DNA from: Pseudomonas putida
GTDB lineage: Bacteria > Pseudomonadota > Gammaproteobacteria > Pseudomonadales > Pseudomonadaceae
Assembly (NCBI RefSeq): GCF_002025705.1
Contig: NZ_CP018846.1
Span: forward strand, 673,501 to 737,500
Direction of reading: 5' to 3'
DNA: 64,000 nt
Below, in pieces: positions 43,740-52,009 of this stretch. The position numbers were made by a program, and so were the translations under genes. The notes beneath the pieces were generated by a model. That model did not search any database, was not told where the DNA came from, and worked only from the letters and a program-made list of their open reading frames with translations. Positions within the stretch are counted from its first letter, which is position 1. Every line of letters begins with the position of its first letter.

Positions 43740-44837
43740 TCAGACCAGGTGCAGGTGGTTGTCCCAGAAGCCGGAAGGCAGGTCCATCGGTTGCCCGACC
43801 AGTTCAGCCTTGCGGCAGTTGTAGAAGCGGCAACGGCCCTGCCCGGAGGTGACGACGAACCCATCCTTGACCGCGCCAACTCCGGCGCAATCGGGCATCG
43901 GTGCATCGAGCTTCACCGCACCGCTGTCCAGGTCCCAGACGAACAGGCGGTTGGCCCGCGGCGCCGTCAGGGCCACCAGGCGCAGGTCGCTGTGGATGGC
44001 GACGCTGGCGGTGTACTGAGCCATCGACTGCAGCTGGCGCTCAGGCACCGGGAAGGCCTTGAACGGCTCGCCCGGGCGCTTGATCGCCAGCAGCTCGGCA
44101 GTCTCGTCGGCAGCGCCCATGAACTGCTGGCAGGCGGCAATGGTGCCATCGTCGCCCACCGCCAGGTGGCGCACACTGTTCATCTGCTGGGCCAGGGTTT
44201 CCTTGCTCAGCAGGGTGCCGTCGCGCTGCATCAGCACCAGGCTCGGCTCCATGGCATCGAGGTTCATCTCGACCCGGCTCTCGGCCTCGGTGCGGATGCC
44301 ACCGTTGGCCACGATCAGGGTTTCGCCATCCGGCAGCCAGGCCACTTCATGAGGGCCGATGCCGTGGGTCGGGATCTCGCCGCTGTGCACCAGGCGCTCA
44401 CCTTCGAAGCGGTACACGCCGAGTACGCCACGCCCTGGGTCGCGGGTGTCGTTCTCGGTGGCATACAGCCATTCGCCACCCTTGTGAATCACCGCATGGC
44501 CATAGAAGTGCCGGTTCGGTTGCGAGGTGACGGTCTGCAGCAGGCGCCCGTCGCGCAGGTCGACCAGGTAGCTTTCGGTACCGGGGCGGCGGGCGACGAA
44601 CAGGGCGATCGGCAGCTCGGGGTGGTTGATGATGGCATGGCAACGCTGGGCGACCTGGGTGCTGAACACCTGGGTGCCGTCCAGGCGGAACCCGACCGCA
44701 TAGTGCTTGCCGTCGCCATCGTCACGCGCCGACAGCAGCAAGGGTTCGCTGCCTTTGTTGCGGAACAGGCTCCAGCCGCCCAGGGTCAGGGCGCTGAGCA
44801 ATACGCTACCGAGTTTGAGGGCCTGGCGTCGCAGCAT
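43740..44837 (-). CDS. DUF1513 family protein (predicted Tat-exported, beta-propeller-like)
   Basis: A 365-residue protein of unknown function. The N-terminus MLRRQALKLGSVLLSALTLG has the twin-arginine pattern RRxxLK followed by a hydrophobic stretch, so Tat export to the periplasm is likely. The rest has repeated beta-strand motifs such as RHFYGHAVIHKGGEWLYATE and GIGPHEVAWLPDGETLIVANG, which resemble a beta-propeller. It is the last gene of the imelysin cassette, 2 bp after the second imelysin gene. Members of this family are typically found with imelysin and DUF1111 genes, which suggests a shared iron-related role. Confidence 0.85.
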   Translation of the reverse strand: MLRRQALKLGSVLLSALTLGGWSLFRNKGSEPLLLSARDDGDGKHYAVGFRLDGTQVFSTQVAQRCHAIINHPELPIALFVARRPGTESYLVDLRDGRLLQTVTSQPNRHFYGHAVIHKGGEWLYATENDTRDPGRGVLGVYRFEGERLVHSGEIPTHGIGPHEVAWLPDGETLIVANGGIRTEAESRVEMNLDAMEPSLVLMQRDGTLLSKETLAQQMNSVRHLAVGDDGTIAACQQFMGAADETAELLAIKRPGEPFKAFPVPERQLQSMAQYTASVAIHSDLRLVALTAPRANRLFVWDLDSGAVKLDAPMPDCAGVGAVKDGFVVTSGQGRCRFYNCRKAELVGQPMDLPSGFWDNHLHLV

Positions 44838-44839
44838 GA

Positions 44840-45904
44840 TCAGTCACCGTCGTTGGCATTGAAGCCCAGCTGGATGTTCAGCGCCTTGGCCAGGTCGCCT
44901 TCGTGCAGGCGGTGGACGGCGTTGAGGGCATCGTAGATCTGGTTGAGGGTCTGCTGTCCGGCGTCGTCGGCCAGCAGCTCGCCGAGTGTCTTCTGGTTGT
45001 CGGCCAGCAGTTTGAGCGCCGTAGCGTAGGCGTCGTCGATCTTCTGCGCCAGGGCTTTCTGATCGCCGGGCAGCAGGCCGCGCAGGCCCTGGTTGTCGAC
45101 CCCGACCCACACGGTCTGGGCGGCCTTGAGGGTGGCTTCCAGGCTCTTGAGCGAGGAGTGGCTGCGCCAGGCTTCGGCTTGCAGCGGCTGTGGGATGCCT
45201 TTGCTCTGGCGGCCCATCGGCGCACCCAGCTTCTTCTTCAGGGTATCCAGGGCGGTAACCTGGGAGCGCAGCAGGTCGGCGATCGCCTCGTGGGAATCGG
45301 CGTAGCGCTGGTTGGGGAACTTGGTCATCTGCGACAGCATGCCGTCGGTGCTGTTCCAGCTCTTGAGGATGTCCTCGGCCAGGACCTTCTGGTGCTCACC
45401 GATGGCGACCAACAGCGGGCAGTAGCGGGCTTTCTGCTCGGCAGTGGCTACGTCCGGCTTGCTGTCGAAGAGGATGTACTCGTAGGCCGACAGGCCGCGT
45501 ACCACGACGCTGGCCTTGCCCAGGGCGGCGGCATCGACCGGCTTGTCGCCGTTGACCAGCTGCTCGACCTGGCGGCCGACCAGGTTCTTCTTGTCAGGCC
45601 AGAATTGTACCTGCCAGGCGCGGTTGCCTTCGGCCAGCGGGCCGACCAGCAGCGGCTGCAGTTCCGCCCAGGCTTTTTGCGCATTGAGGAAGTCGGCGCG
45701 TGCGGTGTCCAGGCTTTCCTTGCCTTCACAGTAGGCCAGAGCGCTGACGGCCAGCTGACGGTCGGCTTCGACCCAGCGGCTGTAGGTCGGCAGGATCACC
45801 TGTTTGGCGATGGCGGCGGAAGTCACTGCCTGCGGGTCCTGCGGCGAGCAGGCACCCAGGGCGAGTGCGGCGAGGCTGGTGAACAACAGTTTGGGTCGGA
45901 ACAT
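44840..45904 (-). CDS. Imelysin-family periplasmic lipoprotein (second copy)
   Basis: A 354-residue predicted lipoprotein (lipobox LGAC, Cys at about residue 19) of the M75/imelysin family, related to the iron-binding EfeO. The region that in the other imelysin reads GYHAIEFLLW is here RGLSAYEYILF, so the metal-site His of GxHxxE is replaced by Ser while the Glu is kept. It is therefore unlikely to bind metal in the same way, or is a specialised subfamily. It sits between the DUF1111 and DUF1513 genes, 19 bp after the former. Confidence 0.87.
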   Translation of the reverse strand: MFRPKLLFTSLAALALGACSPQDPQAVTSAAIAKQVILPTYSRWVEADRQLAVSALAYCEGKESLDTARADFLNAQKAWAELQPLLVGPLAEGNRAWQVQFWPDKKNLVGRQVEQLVNGDKPVDAAALGKASVVVRGLSAYEYILFDSKPDVATAEQKARYCPLLVAIGEHQKVLAEDILKSWNSTDGMLSQMTKFPNQRYADSHEAIADLLRSQVTALDTLKKKLGAPMGRQSKGIPQPLQAEAWRSHSSLKSLEATLKAAQTVWVGVDNQGLRGLLPGDQKALAQKIDDAYATALKLLADNQKTLGELLADDAGQQTLNQIYDALNAVHRLHEGDLAKALNIQLGFNANDGD

Positions 45905-45923
45905 GCCCGGCTCCTTGCGCGTT

Positions 45924-47351
45924 TTAAAGTGAGTTCAGGAAGGCCAGCAACGCGGCGCGCTGCTCGGCATTGAAGGTCAAAACATGGTCGCGCGCCGGCT
46001 GGGCTTCGCCGCCATGCCAGAGCACGGCTTCCAGCAGGTTGCGGGCGCGGCCGTCGTGCAGGTATTGGGTGTGGCCACTGACGGCTTCGGTCAGGCCGAT
46101 GCCCCACAACGGCGGGGTACGCCAGTCCTGGCCGTTGGCGGCAAATTCGGTGCGCTCGTCGGCCAGGCCCGGGCCCATGTCGTGCAGCAGCAGGTCGCTG
46201 TAGGGGCGGATCACCTGGTTGGCCAGTTCCGCTTCGGCGGCGTTGGCGGCGGTGGTGAACTGCGGCACATGGCAGGCCTGGCATCCGGCCTGGAAGAACA
46301 GGTTCTTGCCGGCCAGCACTTGCGGTGCGCCGACGTCACGACGGGCAGGCACGCCGAGGTTGCGGGTGTAGAAGGTGACCAGGCGCAGGATGTTGTCGCT
46401 GACTTCCTTCTCGTCGCCTTCGCCGTCGCCATTGGGCGCGGCCAGGCAGTCGACCTGGGCCGGGGTGCAGTCGTCCTTGGGTTGCAAGGTGCTGGTCAGG
46501 CCCATGTCACCGTTGAAGGCGTGCACGTTCTGCTGATTGACGTTGGGCTGCCCGGCCTTCCAGCCGAAGCGGCCGATCACGGTCTTGCCCAGGGCGTCGT
46601 CCCAGACCCGGTTGGCGCGGCCGCGGATGCCGTCGTGGTTGCGGTCGTCCGGGTCTTCGTTGGCCAGGATGGCGTCCTCGGGGATGGCTTCGAGCAGGCC
46701 CAGGCCGATCATCGGCGGGGCCACGCGGGCCGAGAAGCGCGTGTCGGGGTGCATTGGGCCGTAGCCAAGCTGGGTGATCTGCAGGGTCGGGCGGCGCAGC
46801 TCGACCGGGTGGCCGTCCTTGAAGGTGACGGTCTGGGTGGTGTAGCTCACCCGCACCTTTCCTTCCGGCGCCACGCCGGGGATGGCCATGTCTTGCAACT
46901 GGGTGCCGTAGACGGGCTCGGGGACCACGCCCAGGCGCTCGATCTCCTTGGCCAGGTAAGGCTGGTCGGGGATCGACAGGCGCACCAGCATGCCCACGGC
47001 ATTGCTGTCGCCGGGCTCTGGCGGGTGCCCGCGGCCGTCACGCACGTGGCAGTTCTGGCAGGCTGTGGTGTTGAACAACGGGCCCAGGCCGTCGCGCGCG
47101 GTGGTGGTGGACGGGGCGATCACCCAAGGGCTGCGGAAGAAGCTGTTGCCCACGGCGAAGTCCAGGCGGCGCTCGGCCGAAAGGTTGGCCGAGGGCAGGG
47201 AAAACGCCTTGCGGTCGTCGCGCTGAACCGTTGCCTGGCCACCAGACAGCGCTTCGCCGGGCTCGGCCTGGGTGAAACGCGGGGCGTCGTCACAGGCGGC
47301 AAGGGCGAGGGCCAGCAGCAGAGGGGAGAGTCGGGACAGCGACGAGGACAT
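45924..47351 (-). CDS. DUF1111 di-haem oxidoreductase lipoprotein
   Basis: A 475-residue predicted lipoprotein (LALAAC lipobox, Cys about residue 20) with two c-type haem motifs, CQNCH and CQACH, placed like the two haems of MauG/cytochrome c peroxidase-type proteins. The family is often labelled thiol oxidoreductase without firm evidence. In EfeUOB iron uptake the imelysin-like EfeO works with the haem peroxidase EfeB; here a different di-haem protein occupies a comparable genetic position. A Fur-like motif lies about 60 bp upstream. It starts the three-gene unit with imelysin 2 and DUF1513. Confidence 0.88.
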   Translation of the reverse strand: MSSSLSRLSPLLLALALAACDDAPRFTQAEPGEALSGGQATVQRDDRKAFSLPSANLSAERRLDFAVGNSFFRSPWVIAPSTTTARDGLGPLFNTTACQNCHVRDGRGHPPEPGDSNAVGMLVRLSIPDQPYLAKEIERLGVVPEPVYGTQLQDMAIPGVAPEGKVRVSYTTQTVTFKDGHPVELRRPTLQITQLGYGPMHPDTRFSARVAPPMIGLGLLEAIPEDAILANEDPDDRNHDGIRGRANRVWDDALGKTVIGRFGWKAGQPNVNQQNVHAFNGDMGLTSTLQPKDDCTPAQVDCLAAPNGDGEGDEKEVSDNILRLVTFYTRNLGVPARRDVGAPQVLAGKNLFFQAGCQACHVPQFTTAANAAEAELANQVIRPYSDLLLHDMGPGLADERTEFAANGQDWRTPPLWGIGLTEAVSGHTQYLHDGRARNLLEAVLWHGGEAQPARDHVLTFNAEQRAALLAFLNSL

Positions 47352-47412
47352 GCAAAATCCTGGGCGTGGACGAAAAACCGGCGTGCAAGCTTAGCAGGAC
47401 GGCGTAGTTTGA

Positions 47413-47431
47413 ATAAGAGCAATTTGCAATT
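47413..47431 (-). promoter_or_regulatory. Fur-like motif upstream of the DUF1111 gene
   Basis: Read on the - strand the motif is AATTGCAAATTGCTCTTAT. It agrees at 13 of 19 positions with the motif upstream of the other imelysin gene (49038-49056) and at 8 of 14 positions with the 7-1-7 Fur consensus. It sits in the AT-rich patch of an otherwise GC-rich intergenic region. Confidence 0.35.
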
Positions 47432-47472
47432 ACCCGGGTGAAAAGGATGTGAAATGCCAGCATTTTCATGAA

Positions 47473-47579
47473 CCTGTATCGGCCTCTTCGCGGGCAAGCC
47501 CGCTCCCGCAGGGACCCCGCAGTCTTCAGGTACAGCGCAGCTCCTGTAGGAGCGGCTTTAGACGCGAAGAGGCCGGCAC
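47473..47579. repeat. REP doublet (REPIN), GGCCTCTTCGCG type
   Basis: Inverted pair between the imelysin terminator and the DUF1111 promoter region. Left arm GGCCTCTTCGCGGGCAAGCC with CGCTCCCGCAGG; right arm CCTGTAGGAGCGGCTTTAGA with CGCGAAGAGGCC. As at 43630, the inner hairpins of the two copies differ. Confidence 0.86.
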
Positions 47580-47608
47580 AAAAAAGGCGGCCCGAAGGCC
47601 GCCTTTTT
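47580..47608 (-). terminator. Rho-independent terminator after the first imelysin gene
   Basis: A perfect 7 bp stem (GGCGGCC / GGCCGCC) with a CGAA loop is flanked by A and T runs, so it can act in both directions. On the - strand it lies 18 bp after the imelysin stop and separates that gene from the DUF1111-imelysin-DUF1513 unit. Confidence 0.85.
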
Positions 47609-47626
47609 GTGAACCACAACTGCTGA

Positions 47627-48964
47627 TCAGAATTCGTGATCGGCGGTGTCCGGGTTCAGGTTGGCAATACCCAGCTTGCCTGCAGCCTGCTCGATCGAAC
47701 CGGTCTGCTTGACCAGCGAGGCGATGGCATCGCGCACGATCTGGTTGCCGGCAGCGTTGTCGGCGGCGATCAGCTGGTCGTAGTGCTCGCCCTTCAGCGC
47801 GTGGTCGACGATTACCTGGATCTTCGCCTCGGTGGCTTCGAGGTCGGCCTTGAGGGTGGCGTCGGCTGCCGGGTCGGCCTTGGCCACCAGCGACGACAGG
47901 CTCGGGCCGGTCATCTTGGTGCCGTCGGTGCGGGTGTACTCGCCCAGGTAGACGTTGCGGATGCCCTTGGCGTCGTAGAAGTGCGAGTAGTGGGTGTTGT
48001 CGCTGAAGCAGTCCTGCTCGTCTTCCGGCGAGTTGGCTTCCAGCGAGACCTTCATGCGTTCGCCGGCCAGTTCGCCCAGCGACAGGCTGCCCATGCCGAA
48101 CAGCATCTTGCGCAGGCCATCGGCCACAGGCTCTGCTTCAAGCGTGGCGCGGTAGTTGTCGGCGACGTTCGGCGCCCAGTTGCCGACCATCTCTTCGAGG
48201 TCCTTGACCAGCAGCTCGGTGACCGCCTTCAGGTAGGCACGACGACGGTCGTTGTGGCCGCCAGTGGCGCCTTTGCCTTCCAGGTAATCGGACGCCGGGC
48301 GGGCGCCGGCACCTGGGCCGGTGCCGTTGAGGTCCTGGCCCCAGAGCAGGAATTCGATGGCGTGGTAGCCGGTGGCGACGTTGGCTTCGGAACCTGCCAG
48401 TTCGTTCAGGCTTGCCAGCTTCTCAGGGGTGATGTCCTTGACGTCGACCTTCTCTTCGCCAACCTGGATCTCGGTGTTGGCGATGATGTTGGCGTTGGCC
48501 GCCGGGTTGCCCAGGGCATGTTCATAGCTCTTGTCGACGTAGTCGATCAGGCCTTCGTCCAGCGGCCAGGAGTTCACCTGGCCTTCCCAGTCGTCGATGA
48601 TGGTGTTGCCGAAGCGGAACGCCTCGCTCTGCAGGTACGGAACGCGCGCGGCGGCCCAGGCCTCTTTGGCGGCCTTCAGGGTTTCGTCGTTGGGTTTGGC
48701 GAGGAACGCGTCGACGGCGGCCTGCAGGGTCTTGGCGGTGCTCAGCGAGTCGCTGTACACGGCGTAGACCATTTCGGCGTAATGCTTGACCACGGCTTTG
48801 CCGGCCGCTTCGTCGACAGCCCCGGGCGCCGCAGCGGTGGTGCTGGCAGCAGCAGGTGCCTGAGCTTGCGGAGCGGCGGCCTTGCTATCCTTGCCTTCGC
48901 CGCAACCGGCGAGAGCGATGGCGATGGCCAGCAGACTGGCGGAGGCCAGAGGCATTCGAATCAT
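47627..48964 (-). CDS. Imelysin-family iron-regulated lipoprotein (IrpA/IcmP-like)
   Basis: A 445-residue predicted lipoprotein (lipobox LAGC, Cys about residue 21) with an Ala-rich linker and an M75/imelysin domain. The metal motif GxHxxE is intact as GYHAIE in GYHAIEFLLWGQDLNG. The P. aeruginosa counterpart in the same position is PA4370 (IcmP), described as an insulin-cleaving metalloprotease; cyanobacterial IrpA is iron-regulated, and the fold is shared with iron-binding EfeO. A Fur-like motif lies upstream and a terminator downstream, so it is its own transcript at the head of the cassette. Confidence 0.9.
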   Translation of the reverse strand: MIRMPLASASLLAIAIALAGCGEGKDSKAAAPQAQAPAAASTTAAAPGAVDEAAGKAVVKHYAEMVYAVYSDSLSTAKTLQAAVDAFLAKPNDETLKAAKEAWAAARVPYLQSEAFRFGNTIIDDWEGQVNSWPLDEGLIDYVDKSYEHALGNPAANANIIANTEIQVGEEKVDVKDITPEKLASLNELAGSEANVATGYHAIEFLLWGQDLNGTGPGAGARPASDYLEGKGATGGHNDRRRAYLKAVTELLVKDLEEMVGNWAPNVADNYRATLEAEPVADGLRKMLFGMGSLSLGELAGERMKVSLEANSPEDEQDCFSDNTHYSHFYDAKGIRNVYLGEYTRTDGTKMTGPSLSSLVAKADPAADATLKADLEATEAKIQVIVDHALKGEHYDQLIAADNAAGNQIVRDAIASLVKQTGSIEQAAGKLGIANLNPDTADHEF

Positions 48965-49037
48965 TATTGGTTTCCTGCGTCTTGTGGTTGGACCATGGGG
49001 TTAGGCCGTGCGCCGTGGCACGCGAAACGGCAACATC

Positions 49038-49056
49038 ATGCGAAAGATTTGCATTT
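49038..49056 (-). promoter_or_regulatory. Fur-like motif upstream of the imelysin gene
   Basis: The + strand reads ATGCGAAAGATTTGCATTT; six of eight base pairs in the 17-base dyad match. It matches 9 of 14 positions of the 7-1-7 Fur consensus and resembles the motif at 47413-47431. It lies 74 bp upstream of the imelysin ATG, after the bifA stop. Confidence 0.4.
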
Positions 49057-49123
49057 GCTGTAAAGGGGCGGGCGCGCAATTCATGTAAATGCGCGTCACG
49101 GCCTGTAATCGCAGGGGCAGGCG

Positions 49124-51175
49124 TTACAGCGCGGAGACCTGATTGCGCTGCGCCTGTTTGAGGAAACTGGTCAGCTCGCGCGCCGACAGCGGCTTGCTGT
49201 AGTGGTAGCCCTGACCCTCATGGCAACCCTGGGCAATGATGTAGGTTTCCTGCTCGGCGGTTTCCACGCCTTCGGCGATGACCTGCATCCCCAAGCTCTT
49301 GCCCAGCTGAATGATGGCGCGAACGATGGTGGCGTCGTCATCGTCGTCGAGCAGGTCCTGGACGAAGCTCTTGTCGATCTTGATCTTGTCCAGCGGCAGC
49401 GACTTCAGGTAGCTGAGCGACGAGTAACCGGTGCCGAAGTCGTCGATGGCGATCATCGCCCCTGAGCGGCGCAGGCTCAGCAGGTGCTGGGCAGCGGTGC
49501 TGATGTCTTCCATCAGGCCGGTCTCGGTCACTTCCAGTTCCAGGCTGCGCGGTGGCAGGCGGTAGGCCTGCAGCAGGTTGTTGACCACCCGTGGCAGCTC
49601 GTTGTGGTGCAGCTGCACCGTGGACAGGTTGACCGCCATGCGCAGTTCGCTGAAGCCCATGTCGTGCCATTCGCGCAGTTGCCGGCAGGCCTGGTCGAGT
49701 ACCCACTCGCCAATGCTGATGATGCTGCCGTTCTGCTCTGCAAGCGGGATGAACTGGTCGGGCGGGACCATGCCCAACTGCGGGTGCTGCCAGCGCAGCA
49801 GGGCCTCGACGCCGACCACGCGGTGGTCGCGGTAGCTGATCTGCGGCTGGTAGACCAGGTACAGCTGGTTGCGCGGCAGGGCTTCGCGCAGGTCCTTTTC
49901 CAGCTCGCGGCGGCGGCGCATTTCGCTGTCGACGCTGGCGATATAGAACTGGTAGCGGTTGCGCGAGCGGGCCTTGGCCAGGGTCATGGTCTGCTCGGCT
50001 TTTTGCAGCAGTTTCTCGGTGCTGTCACCGTCCTCGGGGAACAGGGTGATGCCGATGGTGGCACGCAGGCGAATCTGCTGGTGATCGAGGCCGAATGGCT
50101 GCTCCAGGTCGTCAAGGATGCTCTGGGCCAGCTCCGCAGCTTCGTAAGGCTGCTCGATATTGGCCTGGACCAGGGCGAACTGGTCGCCACCCAGGCGTGC
50201 CAGGGCACCCAGGCGGCCACTGTGGGCGCGCAGGCGGTCGGCCAGGGCCAGCAGCAGCTGGTCGCCGGTCTGGTAGCTGAACTGTTCGTTGATGCCCTTG
50301 AAGTCGTCCAGGCCTACGCACAGCACAGCCACGCGATGCTGCAGGCGGCCGGCGTCGGCGAGAATCTTGTCGAGCTGCTCCTGCAACTGCTGGCGATTGG
50401 GCAGGCCGGTGAGGAAGTCGTATTGGGCCATGCGCTGCAGGCTGTTCTCGGCTTCGTGGCGCAGGTGGGTGTTGCGCTCGATCGAGGCCAGCAGCTGATT
50501 GGCGGTGTTGACCCAGATGCCCAACTCGTTCTTCTCGTGGCCCTTGAGCAGCGGGATCTGGTGCTGGCTTGGGCGGTCAGGGTTGATCTGGGTAAGGTGC
50601 TCGATGATCTTCGACAGCGGCTTGGTCAGCAACCAGTGGTAGACCAGGTAAAGCACCAGGCCCATGGCCAGGGCGCGCAGCACCCCGGAAATGAAGATGA
50701 TCACCGCATTGACCAGGAAGTCTTCGCCATAGGACGAGGTATCGAGGGTGATGCTCAGGTCACCGTAGTACTCGCTGTACGGGCCGCGGCCGACCAGTTG
50801 GGTGGTGTAGGTGCGTTCCTGCCCGAGGATCAGGTCGGTCAGCCAGCGCATCGACATGTCCTGCAACGGGCGGGACTTTTCTGCCAGCATGGTTTCGTTG
50901 GGATGGCCGATCGAGGCCATGCGCACCGATTCGTCCTGGAACAGGCCTTCCATCACCTGCATGCCCATTTCCCGGTCGAGGCTGTACACCGCTTGGGTGG
51001 AGGGGTCACGGAACATGTCGAGAATGCGCTGGGCGTCATTGTTGACGGCCTGGCGGGTCTTGTAGGTGTCGTAGACGATTTGCGCGCAACTGAGGACGAC
51101 GCCGACCGCCAGCGCCGAAAGGAGCACGACCCTGAGCAACTTGACCGATAAGCTGTTCCGCAATTCCAGCTTCAA
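49124..51175 (-). CDS. bifA: c-di-GMP phosphodiesterase BifA (degenerate GGDEF, EAL)
   Basis: Inner-membrane enzyme that hydrolyses c-di-GMP and promotes motility over biofilm. It has about 683 residues: a helix near residues 12-32, a periplasmic domain, a second helix (ALAMGLVLYLVYHWLL), a HAMP-like linker, a GGDEF domain whose site is GGDQF (no cyclase activity expected), and an EAL domain with VEALLRWQHP, VTETGLMED and DDFGTGYSSL. The start is taken as TTG at 51175, giving MKLELRNSLS with AAGGAA 7 bases upstream; an ATG further upstream at 51208 is less likely. The domain layout and neighbour sodB match P. aeruginosa PA4367. Confidence 0.92.
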   Translation of the reverse strand: MKLELRNSLSVKLLRVVLLSALAVGVVLSCAQIVYDTYKTRQAVNNDAQRILDMFRDPSTQAVYSLDREMGMQVMEGLFQDESVRMASIGHPNETMLAEKSRPLQDMSMRWLTDLILGQERTYTTQLVGRGPYSEYYGDLSITLDTSSYGEDFLVNAVIIFISGVLRALAMGLVLYLVYHWLLTKPLSKIIEHLTQINPDRPSQHQIPLLKGHEKNELGIWVNTANQLLASIERNTHLRHEAENSLQRMAQYDFLTGLPNRQQLQEQLDKILADAGRLQHRVAVLCVGLDDFKGINEQFSYQTGDQLLLALADRLRAHSGRLGALARLGGDQFALVQANIEQPYEAAELAQSILDDLEQPFGLDHQQIRLRATIGITLFPEDGDSTEKLLQKAEQTMTLAKARSRNRYQFYIASVDSEMRRRRELEKDLREALPRNQLYLVYQPQISYRDHRVVGVEALLRWQHPQLGMVPPDQFIPLAEQNGSIISIGEWVLDQACRQLREWHDMGFSELRMAVNLSTVQLHHNELPRVVNNLLQAYRLPPRSLELEVTETGLMEDISTAAQHLLSLRRSGAMIAIDDFGTGYSSLSYLKSLPLDKIKIDKSFVQDLLDDDDDATIVRAIIQLGKSLGMQVIAEGVETAEQETYIIAQGCHEGQGYHYSKPLSARELTSFLKQAQRNQVSAL

Positions 51176-51365
51176 TGGGGTTTCCTTAATCCATGCGCAT
51201 GGCATCATTTTGCCATTAACGTTGGCAATACACTATCGGCCGACCTTGGGTAGTGTATCGGTTGCCCGACCCTGCAACTTGAGCGCGCGCCATCAAACTT
51301 CCAGACGTTTGATGTTAGCGCGCTATGCGCGCTGATCAAGACCCTGCGGGAAAACTGTCAGGCAC

Positions 51366-51394
51366 AAAAAAGCCCGGCACAGGGCCGGGCTTTT
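51366..51394 (-). terminator. Rho-independent terminator after sodB
   Basis: An 8 bp stem (AGCCCGGC / GCCGGGCT) with a five-base loop is flanked by AAAAA and TTT. Read on the - strand it follows the sodB stop by 18 bp and ends in a T run. It may also work on the + strand. Confidence 0.85.
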
Positions 51395-51412
51395 CGTTCA
51401 GGGCTGAATGAC

Positions 51413-52009
51413 TCAGGCCTTGAAGGTGTTGCCTTCGAACTGCTCGGCAACGAACTTCCAGTTAACCAGGTTCCAGAAGGCCTCGACGTACTTCGGACGC
51501 AGGTTGCGGTAGTCGATGTAGTAGGCGTGTTCCCAGACGTCGCAGGTCAGCAGCGGGGTGTCGCCGCTGGTCAGCGGGCAGCCGGCGCCGATGGTGCTGG
51601 CCAGGGCCAGGGAACCGTCAGCTTTCTTCACCAGCCAGCCCCAGCCGGAACCGAAGGTGCCAACCGAAGTCTTGGTGAACTCTTCCTTGAACTTGTCGAA
51701 GGAACCGAAAGCGGCGTTGATGGCGTCAGCCAGGGCACCGGTCGGCTGGCCGCCGGCGTTTGGTGCCAGGCAGTTCCAGTAGAAGGTGTGGTTCCAGACT
51801 TGAGCGGCGTTGTTGAAGATGCCGCCCGAAGAGCTCTTGACGATCTCTTCCAGGGTCTTGCCTTCGAATTCGGTGCCTGGGACCAGGTTGTTCAGGTTCA
51901 CGACATAGGTGTTGTGGTGCTTGTCGTGGTGAAACTCCAGGGTTTCCTTGGAGATGTGCGGCTGCAGGGCATCGTGGGCGTACGGCAGCGGCGGCAATTC
52001 AAAAGCCAT
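51413..52009 (-). CDS. sodB: Iron superoxide dismutase SodB
   Basis: Cytoplasmic enzyme that dismutates superoxide to hydrogen peroxide and oxygen. It has 198 residues. The iron ligands are in [10 protein letters not shown] (H27), QVWNHTFYW (H74) and [11 protein letters not shown] (D157, H161 by family numbering). Length and the [24 protein letters not shown] stretch fit the iron rather than manganese type, though sequence alone cannot fully decide. In pseudomonads sodB is usually iron-controlled through small RNAs. Good ribosome site (GGAGAT) before the ATG. Confidence 0.96.
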   Translation of the reverse strand: MAFELPPLPYAHDALQPHISKETLEFHHDKHHNTYVVNLNNLVPGTEFEGKTLEEIVKSSSGGIFNNAAQVWNHTFYWNCLAPNAGGQPTGALADAINAAFGSFDKFKEEFTKTSVGTFGSGWGWLVKKADGSLALASTIGAGCPLTSGDTPLLTCDVWEHAYYIDYRNLRPKYVEAFWNLVNWKFVAEQFEGNTFKA

